Assembly: GCA_009469675.1 (NCBI GenBank)
Contig: SSSZ01000090.1
Coordinates: forward strand, 1 to 40,560
Reading direction: 5' to 3'
DNA: 40,560 bases
Source: Azonexaceae bacterium
GTDB taxonomy: Bacteria; Pseudomonadota; Gammaproteobacteria; Burkholderiales; Rhodocyclaceae
The first letter of the stretch is position 1, and every line of letters starts with the position of its first letter. The position numbers and the translations under genes are program-made. This document shows positions 26,611-35,029 of the stretch, one piece after another. Below the pieces are notes generated by a model, which saw only the letters and a list, made by a program, of their open reading frames with translations, did no database searches and had not been told where the DNA came from.

Positions 26611-29600
26611 TCAATGGAAATCCCGGCTGCTGGTTTCCAACCGCCCCAGCCAGGCCGACAAGTCCACCAGACGCTTGGCCACCAGATGCACCACCTCGCC
26701 TTCCTTCTGCAATTGGCCGAAGACCCCGAGCAGCCCGGCGCCCAGAAGTTCGCGCCGCTGCCGCTCGACGAGACGGGGATGGACGACGATATTGGCCCAG
26801 CCGGTTTCGTCTTCGAGGGTGACGAAGACGATGCCGCTGGCGGTGCCCGGGCGCTGGCGGCCGGTGACCAGGCCGGCGGCGCGGACCAGGGCGCGGTCGC
26901 CGGCCTGGACGAGCTGGGCGGCGGTGAGGAAGCGGCGCCGGGCAAGGTGACGGCGCAGCAGCGTGAGGGGATGGGACCGCAGGGTCAGGCCGAGGCTTCG
27001 GTAGTCGGCCACCAGGTTTTCGCCCTCGCCGGGGGGCGGCAGGTCGGCGGCCGGTTCGGCGCGCAGCGGCACGCCGTCGAACAAATCCCCCTGGACGACG
27101 GCAGCGCTGGCCGCCCAGGCCGCCTGCCGGCGGTGGCCGGCCAGCCCGGCCAGGGCGTCGGCGGCGGCCAGCCGGTCGAGATCGTGGCGGGTCAGAGCGG
27201 CCCGGGCGGCAAGGTCGCCGACATCGGCCAGGGGACGAGCCTGGCGGGCGGCGGCGATGCGCTCGGCGACGGCCCGGGAGAACCCCCCGATTTCCCGCAG
27301 GCCGAGGCGGACGCCGCCATCCGGGTCCACCCGGTTGTTCCAGTCGCTGGCCTCGACCGCCGGCGGCCGCACCGTCACCCCGTGGCGGCGGGCGTCCTGG
27401 ACCAGCATCGAGGGCGAATAGAAGCCCATGGGCTGGCTGTTGAGCAGGCCACAGAGGAAGGCGGCCGGCTCATGGCGCTTGAGCCAGGCCGAGACATAGA
27501 CGAGGAGCGCGAAGCTGGCGGCGTGGGATTCGGGAAAGCCGTATTCGCCGAAGCCCTGAATCTGGGCGATGATGCGCCGGGCGAACCCCTCCGGCAGCCC
27601 GTTGGCGGCCATGCCGGCGAGGAGCTTCCGCTCGAAGGGTTCGAGGCCGCCCTTGCGGCGCCAGGCCGCCATGGAGCGGCGCAGCTGGTCGGCCTCGCCG
27701 GGGGTGAAATTGGCCGCCACCACGGCCAGCTGCATGACCTGCTCCTGGAAGATGGGGACGCCGTAGGTGCGAGCCAGCACGGCGTCCACCGCCGGCGAGA
27801 TGGCCTCGATCCGCTCCTTGCCATGGCGGCGCTTCAAGTAGGGATGGACCATGTCGCCCTGGATCGGCCCGGGGCGGACCAGGGCCACCTCGACCACCAG
27901 GTCGTAGAAGTTCCGGGGCTTGAGGCGCGGCAGCATGGCCATCTGGGCCCGGGATTCGACCTGGAAGACCCCCATGCTGTCGGCGCGGCAGAGCATCTCG
28001 TAGACCGCCGGGTCTTCCCGCGGGATGTCCGGCAGGCCGAAGGGCCGCCCCCGGCGGGCGGCGACGATGGCGAGGCTCTTGCGGATGGCGCAGAGCATGC
28101 CCAGGGCCAGGATATCGACCTTGAGCAAACCCAGGGCGTCGAGGTCGTCCTTGTCCCACTGGATGACGCTGCGCTCCGGCATGGCCGCGTTCTCGACGGG
28201 CACCAGGCGGGACAGCGGCCCGCGGGAGATGACGAAGCCGCCGACGTGCTGGGTCAGGTGGCGGGGGAAGCCGCGCAGGGCCTCGGCGATGGCCAGCCAC
28301 TTGGCGACGCGGGGCGACTCCGGGTCGAGGCCCTGCTCCCGGAAGCGGGCCGGCAGCTGTTCCCGTTTGTCCCACCAGGCGAGGGAGGCGGTCAGGGCGT
28401 CGATCTGGGCGATGCCGAAGCCGAGCGCCCGGCCGGCATCGCGCAGCGCCCCCCTGGTGCGGTAGGTGATGAGCGCCGCCGCCAGGGCTGCCCTCTCGCG
28501 GCCGTATTTGCCGTAGATGTACTGGATGACCTCTTCGCGCCGCTCGTGTTCGAAATCGACGTCGATGTCGGGGGGTTCGCCCCGCTCCTTGGAAATGAAG
28601 CGCTCGAAGAGAAGCGACGACGCGGCCGGGTCCACCTCGGTGATGCCGAGAGCGTAGCAGACCGCCGAATTGGCCGCCGAACCGCGGCCCTGGCAGAGGA
28701 TTTCCCGGCTCCTGGCAAAACCGACGATGTCGTATACGGTGAGAAAATAGGCCTCGTACCCCAGTTCGGCGATCAGCGCCAGTTCGTGCTCGATGCGCTG
28801 GCGCACCGCCGCCGGTACGCCCCCCGGGTAGCGCCGGGCCAGCCCCCGCTCGGTCTCGGCCCGCAGCCAGGAAGCCGGGGTCTCGCCGGCGGGGACGATC
28901 TCCTCCGGGTACTCGTAGCGCAACTGGTCGAGGGAAAAATCGCAGCGCCCGGCGACAGCCAGGGTTTCGGCCAGCCATTCCGGCGGATAGAGGCGGGAAA
29001 GCCGCAACCGCGAACGCAGATGCCGCTCGCCATTGGGAAAGAGGGCATAACCGGCGGCGAACACCGTGGTCCTGAGGCGCAGCGCCGTCAACACATCCTG
29101 CACCGGCCGCCGGGCGCGGACGTGCATATGAACGTCCCCCGCCGCCGCCACCGGCAGGCCGCTCGTCGCCGCCAATTCCCGCAGAGCTTCAATGCGGGCG
29201 CCGTCGTCGGGGCCGGCGTGGAGTTCGGCGGCGATCCAGGCCCGGCCGGGAAAACGCTCGGCCAGCCAAGCGCCGTCCTCCGGCGCCGGCGCCACCCCGG
29301 GCACCCAGAGGACCAGGCAGTCGGGTACGGCGCCGCTCGGGGCAAGGCTTTCCAGATCGCCCCGGGTGAGGCGGTAGCGGCCCTTCTCCGCCCGCCGCCG
29401 CCCCAGGGTGACGAGGGCCGAAAGATTGCCGTAGCCGGCCCGGTTGCAGGCCAGGACGACCAGCTTCAGGCCGTCGGCCAGCACCATTTCGCTGCCGACG
29501 ATGAATTTCAGCCCCGCCGCCCGGGCCGCCCGATGCCCCCGCACCACCCCGGCCAGGGAACACTCGTCGGTCAGGGCCAGGGCGGCGTAGCCCTGGGCCG

Positions 29601-29709
29601 CGGCCTGCTCCACCAGTTCTTCCGGATGCGACGCGCCGCGCAGGAAGCTGAAGTTGGAAAGGCAGTGGAGTTCGGCGTAGCCGGGAAATTCGCTGGGAAA
29701 GGCAGGCAT
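26611..29709 (-). CDS. dnaE2: error-prone DNA polymerase DnaE2
   Basis: A 1032-residue C-family polymerase alpha subunit of the mutagenic DnaE2 type. The N-terminal PHP domain begins YAELHCLSNFSFLRGASHPE. The catalytic palm holds GRGSAANSAVCYALGIT and PPDIDVDFEHERREE, with metal-binding aspartates around 381-383. The fingers and helix-hairpin-helix follow, and an OB fold is near the C-terminus (VTGRQRPGTASGIVFVTLED). With ImuA and ImuB it forms the SOS translesion mutasome; ImuB binds the sliding clamp for it. It is normally encoded directly after imuB; here a three-gene redox module separates them and dnaE2 has its own SOS box. No Shine-Dalgarno precedes the ATG. Confidence 0.96.
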   Translation of the reverse strand: MPAFPSEFPGYAELHCLSNFSFLRGASHPEELVEQAAAQGYAALALTDECSLAGVVRGHRAARAAGLKFIVGSEMVLADGLKLVVLACNRAGYGNLSALVTLGRRRAEKGRYRLTRGDLESLAPSGAVPDCLVLWVPGVAPAPEDGAWLAERFPGRAWIAAELHAGPDDGARIEALRELAATSGLPVAAAGDVHMHVRARRPVQDVLTALRLRTTVFAAGYALFPNGERHLRSRLRLSRLYPPEWLAETLAVAGRCDFSLDQLRYEYPEEIVPAGETPASWLRAETERGLARRYPGGVPAAVRQRIEHELALIAELGYEAYFLTVYDIVGFARSREILCQGRGSAANSAVCYALGITEVDPAASSLLFERFISKERGEPPDIDVDFEHERREEVIQYIYGKYGRERAALAAALITYRTRGALRDAGRALGFGIAQIDALTASLAWWDKREQLPARFREQGLDPESPRVAKWLAIAEALRGFPRHLTQHVGGFVISRGPLSRLVPVENAAMPERSVIQWDKDDLDALGLLKVDILALGMLCAIRKSLAIVAARRGRPFGLPDIPREDPAVYEMLCRADSMGVFQVESRAQMAMLPRLKPRNFYDLVVEVALVRPGPIQGDMVHPYLKRRHGKERIEAISPAVDAVLARTYGVPIFQEQVMQLAVVAANFTPGEADQLRRSMAAWRRKGGLEPFERKLLAGMAANGLPEGFARRIIAQIQGFGEYGFPESHAASFALLVYVSAWLKRHEPAAFLCGLLNSQPMGFYSPSMLVQDARRHGVTVRPPAVEASDWNNRVDPDGGVRLGLREIGGFSRAVAERIAAARQARPLADVGDLAARAALTRHDLDRLAAADALAGLAGHRRQAAWAASAAVVQGDLFDGVPLRAEPAADLPPPGEGENLVADYRSLGLTLRSHPLTLLRRHLARRRFLTAAQLVQAGDRALVRAAGLVTGRQRPGTASGIVFVTLEDETGWANIVVHPRLVERQRRELLGAGLLGVFGQLQKEGEVVHLVAKRLVDLSAWLGRLETSSRDFH

Positions 29710-29713
29710 GGAA

Positions 29714-29765
29714 GCTATAACTGTATTTATATACAGTTATAGCCGGTAAGCCTGTTTTCGGCAAG
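29714..29765 (-). promoter_or_regulatory. SOS box and promoter of dnaE2
   Basis: The LexA site CTGT-ATTTATAT-ACAG lies at 29721-29736 within a perfect 13-bp inverted repeat (arms 29714-29726 and 29731-29743). On the minus strand, TTGCCG and TATAAC with a 17-base spacer form a promoter just upstream, so bound LexA would cover the -10 and start site. The box ends only 12 bases before the ATG, leaving a very short leader. The core matches the lexA box base for base. Confidence 0.9.
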
Positions 29766-29952
29766 CCGGAAATCCCGATGCTCAGGCACGGCCGTACCAC
29801 AAAGAGAAGTCTTTCCCCGGTGGCGCGCTAGGCCGGGGGCTTGGCGCCCAAAAAATCGACAGGTTTGCCATCTCGCCAACCCGATCTGATCCGCCTCGGC
29901 AAGAACGGCGCCGAAAGAAACGACTATCCGACTGCCTCGAAGCCGAGCCACG

Positions 29953-30309
29953 TCATGGCTCTACCCTCCCGATCCGATACTCCTCCAGCAAGGCGTCGGC
30001 CGCCGCCGAATGGGGCTTGCCCTTGCCCTTGGTGGCATAGGCTTCGCTGGCTTCCTTGCCGCACCAGGGCAAAACCAGGGCGGGGCGGGAAGGATGCTCG
30101 GGGAGATAGGCGCCCACATCGTATACGCCGCCCCGGATGACCATCCAGCAGTCTTCCGGCTGGTCGTGGCGGGCGACTTCTGCGAGGGCAATACCGCGTT
30201 CGACCGCCGCCGCCGGAGCCGGCGGCGGAGCGAGGCGGCCGCCGGCCCAGAAGGCCAGGACGAGGAGCCAGAAGGTAACCGTGGCGAAGTAGGCGAGCCG
30301 GCGCATCAT
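29953..30309 (-). CDS. membrane-anchored cytochrome b5-like heme protein
   Basis: A 118-residue protein with one N-terminal hydrophobic helix (MMRRLAYFATVTFWLLVLAF) and a cytochrome b5-like heme domain: ALAEVARHDQPEDCWMVIRG, VYDVGAYLPEHPSRPALVLP, KEASEAYATKG. The usual HPGG heme motif is HPSR here, and the second axial histidine is most likely that of KGKGKPHSAAA. The helix would place the heme domain in the periplasm. ATGATG overlaps the reductase stop; 30309 is used, 30306 equally possible. It probably receives electrons from the flavocytochrome encoded upstream (inference). Confidence 0.8.
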   Translation of the reverse strand: MMRRLAYFATVTFWLLVLAFWAGGRLAPPPAPAAAVERGIALAEVARHDQPEDCWMVIRGGVYDVGAYLPEHPSRPALVLPWCGKEASEAYATKGKGKPHSAAADALLEEYRIGRVEP

Positions 30310-31559
30310 CGGAAATCGAAGCTCTCGAAATGCAGGTGCCGGCCGGCCAGACCACGCTCCTCGAGCAGCGGCCGAAGGGCGGCCACCAGGGCCGGCGGGC
30401 CGCAGAGATAACACTCGTGCCCGACCAGATCGGCGGCCTCGGGCAGCCATTGGCGAAGATCCGGAATGCCATCGCCGGTGGCCTGGAGCCGCAGCGTCAA
30501 ACCGGGTTCCTGGGCGGCGATGGCTTGCAGTTCGTCCACGAAGGCGGCGTCGGCATCGTGGCGATAGAGATAGAGCAGGCGGATGGACTGGGCGGGCATC
30601 CCACCCCGCAAGGCGGCCAGGAACGGCGTGATGCCTATGCCGCCGGCGATCCAGAACTGCGGTGCGGCGACGGCCGCGTCGAGAAAGACGCCAAAGGACC
30701 CCTGCACCCGGACCGCGACCCCGGGTTCAATGGCCTGGATGTGGCGGGTACAGTCCCCCAGGGCCTTGACGCCGATCCGTAATCGCCCTGGCGGGTCGAC
30801 GGCACTGAGGGTGAAGGGATGGAATTCGCCGCAGCCCCGAAAGTGTTCGCCGCGCAGGAAAGCCACCAGGACAAACTGCCCGACCTGGGCGGCAATAGGC
30901 TCCGCCAGGGGAGTGAGGGCGATCTCCACCATATCCCGGGCCACCGGGCGCACGGCGGCAACCGTGTAAGGGCGGGCGGCGCTGCCGAAATCGACGCGCA
31001 CCAGCCGCCAGCCAAGGAAGGCCACAGCCAGAATCAAAGCCGCCAGGATCGGCGCCGACAGCCCGAGAAGAACCAGATGCCCGAGGCCGACCAGGACCGC
31101 CACGCCGAGCAGGCCGTGCAGCCCGCGCCAGATCCGGTAGCCAAGGCCGCGGCGAAAGGTGGCGGCAAGGCCTGCCATGAGCAACAGCAGGGAGCCCCAC
31201 CCCGCCCACACTGGCCAGCTTTCGCTCCACGGGGAGAGAGTCTGCCAGGCCAGGCGGGGCGATTCTTCCCAGGCGCCGGCGGCCAGGGCCAGGGGGTGGG
31301 CCAGCAGGCAGAGGTAGGCAACCACGCCGGTACCGTGGTGCCAGCGATACATCCTTTCCAAACCGCCCAGCCAACGGGCCAGCCGGGCCTCCCGCACCAT
31401 GAGGAGCAGGCTCGCCAGCAACAGGCCGCAGCCGCCCCAGCCGAGCACGATGCCGAGGCTACGCCAGAAGGGCAAGGCCTCGGGGAAAGTCCAGAAAATC
31501 GCCCCCCCCACCAGGATGGCGACGAGGCAGGGAATAGCGAGGAATGGCACGGCAGGCAT
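30306..31559 (-). CDS. ferric-reductase-like flavocytochrome (membrane domain plus FNR domain)
   Basis: A 417-residue protein. About six hydrophobic helices at residues 1-190 carry spaced histidines (His74, His75, His88; His148, His161) suited to two b-type hemes, as in the ferric reductase/NADPH oxidase superfamily. From about 195 a ferredoxin-reductase module follows: HPFTLSAVDPPG at 247-258 (FAD), GGIGITPFLAAL at 306-317 (NAD(P)H), and CYLCGPPALVAAL near the end. It would pass electrons from cytoplasmic NAD(P)H across the membrane. I start at 31559, MPAVPFLAIPCLV, because the longer frame (to 31703) overlaps the upstream gene and adds a Pro/Arg tail without a ribosome site. Confidence 0.88.
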   Translation of the reverse strand: MPAVPFLAIPCLVAILVGGAIFWTFPEALPFWRSLGIVLGWGGCGLLLASLLLMVREARLARWLGGLERMYRWHHGTGVVAYLCLLAHPLALAAGAWEESPRLAWQTLSPWSESWPVWAGWGSLLLLMAGLAATFRRGLGYRIWRGLHGLLGVAVLVGLGHLVLLGLSAPILAALILAVAFLGWRLVRVDFGSAARPYTVAAVRPVARDMVEIALTPLAEPIAAQVGQFVLVAFLRGEHFRGCGEFHPFTLSAVDPPGRLRIGVKALGDCTRHIQAIEPGVAVRVQGSFGVFLDAAVAAPQFWIAGGIGITPFLAALRGGMPAQSIRLLYLYRHDADAAFVDELQAIAAQEPGLTLRLQATGDGIPDLRQWLPEAADLVGHECYLCGPPALVAALRPLLEERGLAGRHLHFESFDFR

Positions 31560-31576
31560 GCGCGGCGCTTCCCTGC

Positions 31577-31882
31577 TCAGGGCGGATCCCGGGTTTCCCG
31601 CAGGTGAGCGCAGAAATCGCGGCCGCCGCCGGGCAGGATCTGGCCCTCTTGCCGCGCCCGCTGCGCCATCAGGCGATGGTGCTCCACCCGGTAGGCTTGG
31701 CATTCGTCAAAGGTTTTAAACCCGCGTATGCGGGCCTGGTGATCGATGCGCTCTTCCGGCGACATGAACTGCCAGCCCCGGGTATTGCCTTCGTCAGAGC
31801 GCCACGGCCCCCGCGCCTGGACGGCCAAGGCCGCCAAGGCCAGCAGGACCGCCGTGCCGACACGAAGCAGGGTGTTTGTCAT
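31577..31882 (-). CDS. small secreted protein of unknown function
   Basis: A 101-residue protein with a Sec signal peptide (MTNTLLRVGTAVLLALAALAVQA). The hydrophilic mature part contains WQFMSPEERIDHQARIRGFK, TFDECQAYRVEHHRLMAQRA and a second Cys in DFCAHLR. The two Cys could form a disulfide; the His/Arg/Glu-rich helices resemble small periplasmic proteins found beside redox genes. AGGAGG precedes the ATG. It is first in a three-gene run with the flavocytochrome (17 bases later) and the b5 protein, so it may be a partner or electron acceptor. Function unknown. Confidence 0.8.
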   Translation of the reverse strand: MTNTLLRVGTAVLLALAALAVQARGPWRSDEGNTRGWQFMSPEERIDHQARIRGFKTFDECQAYRVEHHRLMAQRARQEGQILPGGGRDFCAHLRETRDPP

Positions 31883-32082
31883 CGAATCCTCCTTGTTCCC
31901 AGCGGAGGCAAGCTGCCATTTTGTTTTCACCAAAACACCGCGTCTGGACGAGTCCACCAGGGTGAAATCCAATATCCATCGCAACTCCCAGGCATTGGCA
32001 GGGGGCGAATTGCGGTTTACAAGTTCGACGATAGCAGCTTGGCATGCGCCCGCCATGATCTGGCACAAGGATAGGTATATTT

Positions 32083-32117
32083 TTGCCGGCACGACGGGCA
32101 CGGCGGATTGCCGGCAA
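32083..32117. repeat. inverted repeat after imuB
   Basis: TTGCCGGCA (32083-32091) and TGCCGGCAA (32109-32117) form a nine-pair stem with a 17-base loop, ten bases past the imuB stop. On the minus strand it is followed by A rather than T, so it does not read as a classical terminator for imuB, though it may end the transcript in part. Confidence 0.45.
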
Positions 32118-32126
32118 GACCCTGAC

Positions 32127-33554
32127 CTAGCCGAACAGGCCATGCAGGAACCATCCCTCCCCGTCCCGGAAAACCCAGAGCCACTGGCCCAGGGGATTCT
32201 TGGCAACACAATAGTCGCGGCGGGCGTCCCCCGGGGCACCGGGTTCGCCGGCGTCCCACCAGCCGCTTTCGAGGCGTTCCGGGCGGGTCTCAAGCGCCAG
32301 GGGGCCATGCCATTGGGGCCGCCCGGCCCGTTCTGCCAGGGGCTGGGGCCGGGGCAGGAGCCAGAGGGGGCGCAGCCCGGCCGGCACGGCCATGGCCGAG
32401 GACGGGTTGCCCGGCGGCACGGCGCGGCTGGCGCACTCCGGCCGGTAATCGGCGGCCAGCCCGAGGGTATGGACGGCAGTTTCGCCCAGACGCCCCTGGA
32501 GGCGTTCCAGACAGGCCATGACGCCCTCCCCGGCCGGCGGGAGGTCGAAGAGATGGCCGCTGCTTCCGGGGCGGGCCACCCAGTCGTCGGCTGCAAGGGT
32601 GAGGCCCTCGACCGGGGCGGCGAGCCGCAGGCGGCCCAGGTGTTCTCGCAGGAGCCGGCCGAGGCGAACCTCGTCGGCGGTGGCTTCGGCCAGGCGCAGG
32701 GGTAGCTCGGTCGTGCCGCCGTCGTCGTGGATCAGCCCCAGCCGGCAGCCGCGGACCAGCCGCTGGCGGGCGTTGAGCCAGCCAGCCAGGGCGGCGAAGA
32801 GGCGCTGGCCGGCGAAGGCCAGGGCGGCGGCGGCGTCCACCCGGGCCGGGAGTTCGAGGGTCTGGGCAAAGCGTTCGGGAAAGACGAAGACCGGACGGGG
32901 ATCGGGGATTTCACCCCAGGCCCGCAGCAGGTCGTCCACCACGCCGCTGCCCAGGCGGCGGCGCAGGCCGGCCCCGGGCAGCCGGCGCAGGTCGCCCAGG
33001 GTGGCGGCGCCGAAGGCTGCGAGCCGGGCCTGGATTTCGGCCGGCCAGGCGGCAACGCCCGCCGGCAGGGCAGCCAGGGCACGCTGGAAGCCGCCGGCTT
33101 CGGCATGGATGGCGGCGGCGCCGCCCCAGGCCAGCCAGGTCGCCCCCAGGGGCGTCGGTGCCGCCGCCCAGGCGGCGGTATAACCCTGGCTGCCGCAAGC
33201 GGCCAGGGCAGCGGCAATCAGCGCCTCGGCCCCGCCGAAAAGGCGCAGGCAGCCGCCGATTTCGAGCAACAGGGTGGCCGGCGGCGCCAGGCTGACTTCG
33301 GGCGTAAACCTGCCGGCCCAGCAGGCCAGGGCTTCGAGGGCAGCAGCTTCGCGGCCGGCGGCCCGTTCGCAGACGGCCAGCCCCGGCACAAGGCCAAGGG
33401 CGGTGGATAGGCGCAGGCCGTCCCGCACTCCCGCCGCCCGGGCGGCCGCATCGGCGGCCAGAACCCGGCCGCGGGCCACGACGACGCTAGGCGACTGCCT
33501 GAGGGGCTGCGCTTCGAGGGGCAGGAAGGGAAAATGGAGGGCAAACCAGAGCAC
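32127..33554 (-). CDS. imuB: ImuB, catalytically dead Y-family polymerase-like mutasome factor
   Basis: A 475-residue Y-family-like protein. It begins LWFALHFPFLPLEA, where the aspartate of active Y-family polymerases is missing, as expected for ImuB. The central part has LLEIGGCLRLFGGAEALI and the helix-hairpin-helix-like AFGAATLGDLRRLPGAGLRRR. The C-terminal part (GPLALETRPERLESGWWD, RRDYCVAKNPLGQWLWVFRD) is the family's usual tail. ImuB bridges DnaE2 to the sliding clamp during SOS mutagenesis. It overlaps the end of imuA by 68 bases. Confidence 0.93.
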   Translation of the reverse strand: MLWFALHFPFLPLEAQPLRQSPSVVVARGRVLAADAAARAAGVRDGLRLSTALGLVPGLAVCERAAGREAAALEALACWAGRFTPEVSLAPPATLLLEIGGCLRLFGGAEALIAAALAACGSQGYTAAWAAAPTPLGATWLAWGGAAAIHAEAGGFQRALAALPAGVAAWPAEIQARLAAFGAATLGDLRRLPGAGLRRRLGSGVVDDLLRAWGEIPDPRPVFVFPERFAQTLELPARVDAAAALAFAGQRLFAALAGWLNARQRLVRGCRLGLIHDDGGTTELPLRLAEATADEVRLGRLLREHLGRLRLAAPVEGLTLAADDWVARPGSSGHLFDLPPAGEGVMACLERLQGRLGETAVHTLGLAADYRPECASRAVPPGNPSSAMAVPAGLRPLWLLPRPQPLAERAGRPQWHGPLALETRPERLESGWWDAGEPGAPGDARRDYCVAKNPLGQWLWVFRDGEGWFLHGLFG

Positions 33555-34197
33555 GGGGTTTTCCCGACCGCGGGAGCGTGACCGTCAGGGGCTGAGCCGC
33601 CGGCCGGCCGCGCCGCTTGAGAATGTGCAGCGACAGCCCTGCGGCGAATGGCGCCAGGACCAGGCGCAGGGGTGCCGGCGAGGGCGTCGCGGCCATCGCC
33701 GCCGGCCGCCACAGGCAGGCCAGGGTGGGCTGCCCCTCGGCGGCGACCTGCAGGCGGCGCAGCGCCCGGGCGTCGAGGCCAACCGGGGGCCAGGCGAGAA
33801 TGCCGGCAAAGCCGCCGGAAAGGAGCAGTTGTTCGCAGCACCAGGCGGCATCACGGCCGGCCCGGACCACCACCAACCGCTCCAGGGCCAGACCGGCCGC
33901 CGCCCAGGCCGGAGCATGGGGCTGCCAGGGGGGAGCCACCAGGGCGATCCAGCCGTCGGCGACGGAAAGGGCCGCCAGGGCGGGCAGGAGCAGGGACAGT
34001 TCGCCGATGCCGGGGCGCTCGCAGAGCAATTCGGTCAAGCCGCCCCGGGGCCAGCCGCCACCGGGCAGTTCGGCATCGAGTTGGGCATGGCCGCTGGGAA
34101 TACCGGCCTCCGGCAGGCGGGCCAGGGTGTCGCCGCACCACACGTCGCCCCGGGCCAGCACCTCGGAAAGCCCCGCCGGCAGCGGGGCGGCGGTCAC
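33487..34197 (-). CDS. imuA: ImuA, RecA/SulA-like mutasome factor
   Basis: A 236-residue ImuA, a RecA-fold relative without a proper Walker A loop (ERPGIGELSLLLPAL stands in its place). Typical parts are LPSGHAQLDAELPGGGWPRGGLTELL near the start and VVRAGRDAAWCCEQLLLSG. It starts with GTG; GGGG about eight bases upstream serves as a weak ribosome site at the foot of a hairpin. It lies 160 bases after lexA with no SOS box of its own, so it is probably read from the lexA promoter. The 3' end overlaps imuB by 68 bases. Confidence 0.92.
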   Translation of the reverse strand: MTAAPLPAGLSEVLARGDVWCGDTLARLPEAGIPSGHAQLDAELPGGGWPRGGLTELLCERPGIGELSLLLPALAALSVADGWIALVAPPWQPHAPAWAAAGLALERLVVVRAGRDAAWCCEQLLLSGGFAGILAWPPVGLDARALRRLQVAAEGQPTLACLWRPAAMAATPSPAPLRLVLAPFAAGLSLHILKRRGRPAAQPLTVTLPRSGKPRALVCPPFSLPAPRSAAPQAVA

Positions 34198-34200
34198 GGT

Positions 34201-34250
34201 GAAAACCCCGGGGCCGAGGCGCGATGAGGCAGCGCATTACCGAGCCTCGG
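34201..34250 (-). promoter_or_regulatory. hairpin in the lexA-imuA gap
   Basis: CCGAGGC (34250-34244) and GCCTCGG (34220-34214) can pair across a 23-base loop that itself holds a partial stem, followed on the minus strand by CCCCGGGGTTTT. It could be a leaky terminator of lexA or a control on the adjacent GTG start of imuA. Prediction only. Confidence 0.35.
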
Positions 34251-34357
34251 CGACCTCCGGCAGGAGACGAAGCGGCCGGCCGATCGCACGGGAAAGACGG
34301 GAACCCCCCCTGGTCGGCCTGGGTGCTTTCTGCGGCCTTGCATTGCCAACCCGTTGT

Positions 34358-34966
34358 TCACGAAAGACTCATGAGGTTGCCGCGGATGAGGCCGACGGCA
34401 ATGCCTTCGATGGCAAAATCGACGCGGCTCGGATCCACGATGATGGGTTCGAAATCGGCATTTTCGGCGATCAGTTCGACGAAGCCGTTGCGGCGCTTCA
34501 AGCGTTTGACCGTGACGTCGTCGGCGACGCGGGCGACGACGATCTGGCCGTCCCGGGCCTCTTGGGTGCGATGCACGGCGATAAGGTCGCCGTCGAAGAT
34601 GCCGGCGTCGATCATGGAAAGCCCCCGCACCTTCAAGAGAAAGTCGGCCCGCGGCGAAAAGAGGTGGGCGTCGAGGGCGTAGCGGCCCTGGACGTTTTCC
34701 ACCGCCAGGATGGGCGAGCCGGCGGCGACCAGCCCGATGAGCGGCAGGCCGAGCTGTTCGACCAGGCGGATGCCCCGGGCCGAGCCGGGTTCGAGGACGA
34801 TGGCGCCCTTTTTGGCGAGGGCGCGCAGGTGATCCTCGGCGGCGTTGGGGGAAGCAAAACCGAAGGCCTGGGAGATTTCCACCCGGGTCGGCGGGGCGCC
34901 GAGGACTTCGAGGCTGTTGCGGATGAAATCGAGAATTTCCTGCTGCCGGGGGGTGAGTTTGTCCAT
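34358..34966 (-). CDS. lexA: LexA repressor / self-cleaving SOS regulator
   Basis: A 202-residue LexA. An N-terminal winged helix ([34 protein letters not shown]) binds CTGT-N8-ACAG boxes. The cleavage site is Ala82-Gly83 (VAAGSP), and the catalytic pair is Ser117 (GLSMIDAGI) and Lys154 (VTVKRLK). RecA filaments trigger its self-cleavage and switch on the lexA-imuA-imuB and dnaE2 promoters. CAGGAG precedes the ATG. An SOS box in its own promoter shows autoregulation. Confidence 0.96.
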   Translation of the reverse strand: MDKLTPRQQEILDFIRNSLEVLGAPPTRVEISQAFGFASPNAAEDHLRALAKKGAIVLEPGSARGIRLVEQLGLPLIGLVAAGSPILAVENVQGRYALDAHLFSPRADFLLKVRGLSMIDAGIFDGDLIAVHRTQEARDGQIVVARVADDVTVKRLKRRNGFVELIAENADFEPIIVDPSRVDFAIEGIAVGLIRGNLMSLS

Positions 34967-34988
34967 GATTTTTCTCCTGAACCAATAG

Positions 34989-35022
34989 CTGTATTTATAT
35001 ACAGTTTATGGCAAAAAGGCAA
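34989..35022 (-). promoter_or_regulatory. SOS box and promoter of lexA-imuA-imuB
   Basis: CTGT-ATTTATAT-ACAG lies at 34989-35004, identical to the dnaE2 box. On the minus strand TTGCCT, a 17-base spacer and TATAAA form a promoter whose -10 lies inside the box. The box is 23 bases from the ATG, leaving room for the CAGGAG ribosome site. Confidence 0.92.
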
Positions 35023-35029
35023 GAAAAAC

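Noticed and set aside
26446-29742. 1098-codon plus-strand frame opposite dnaE2
   Set aside because: Despite its length it has no recognisable domain and mirrors codons of a conserved polymerase.
29727-29951. 74-codon minus-strand frame upstream of dnaE2
   Set aside because: It ends inside the SOS box and has no ribosome site or recognisable domain.
32083-32117. Classical terminator of imuB
   Set aside because: The stem is good but on the imuB strand it is followed by A-rich, not T-rich, sequence.
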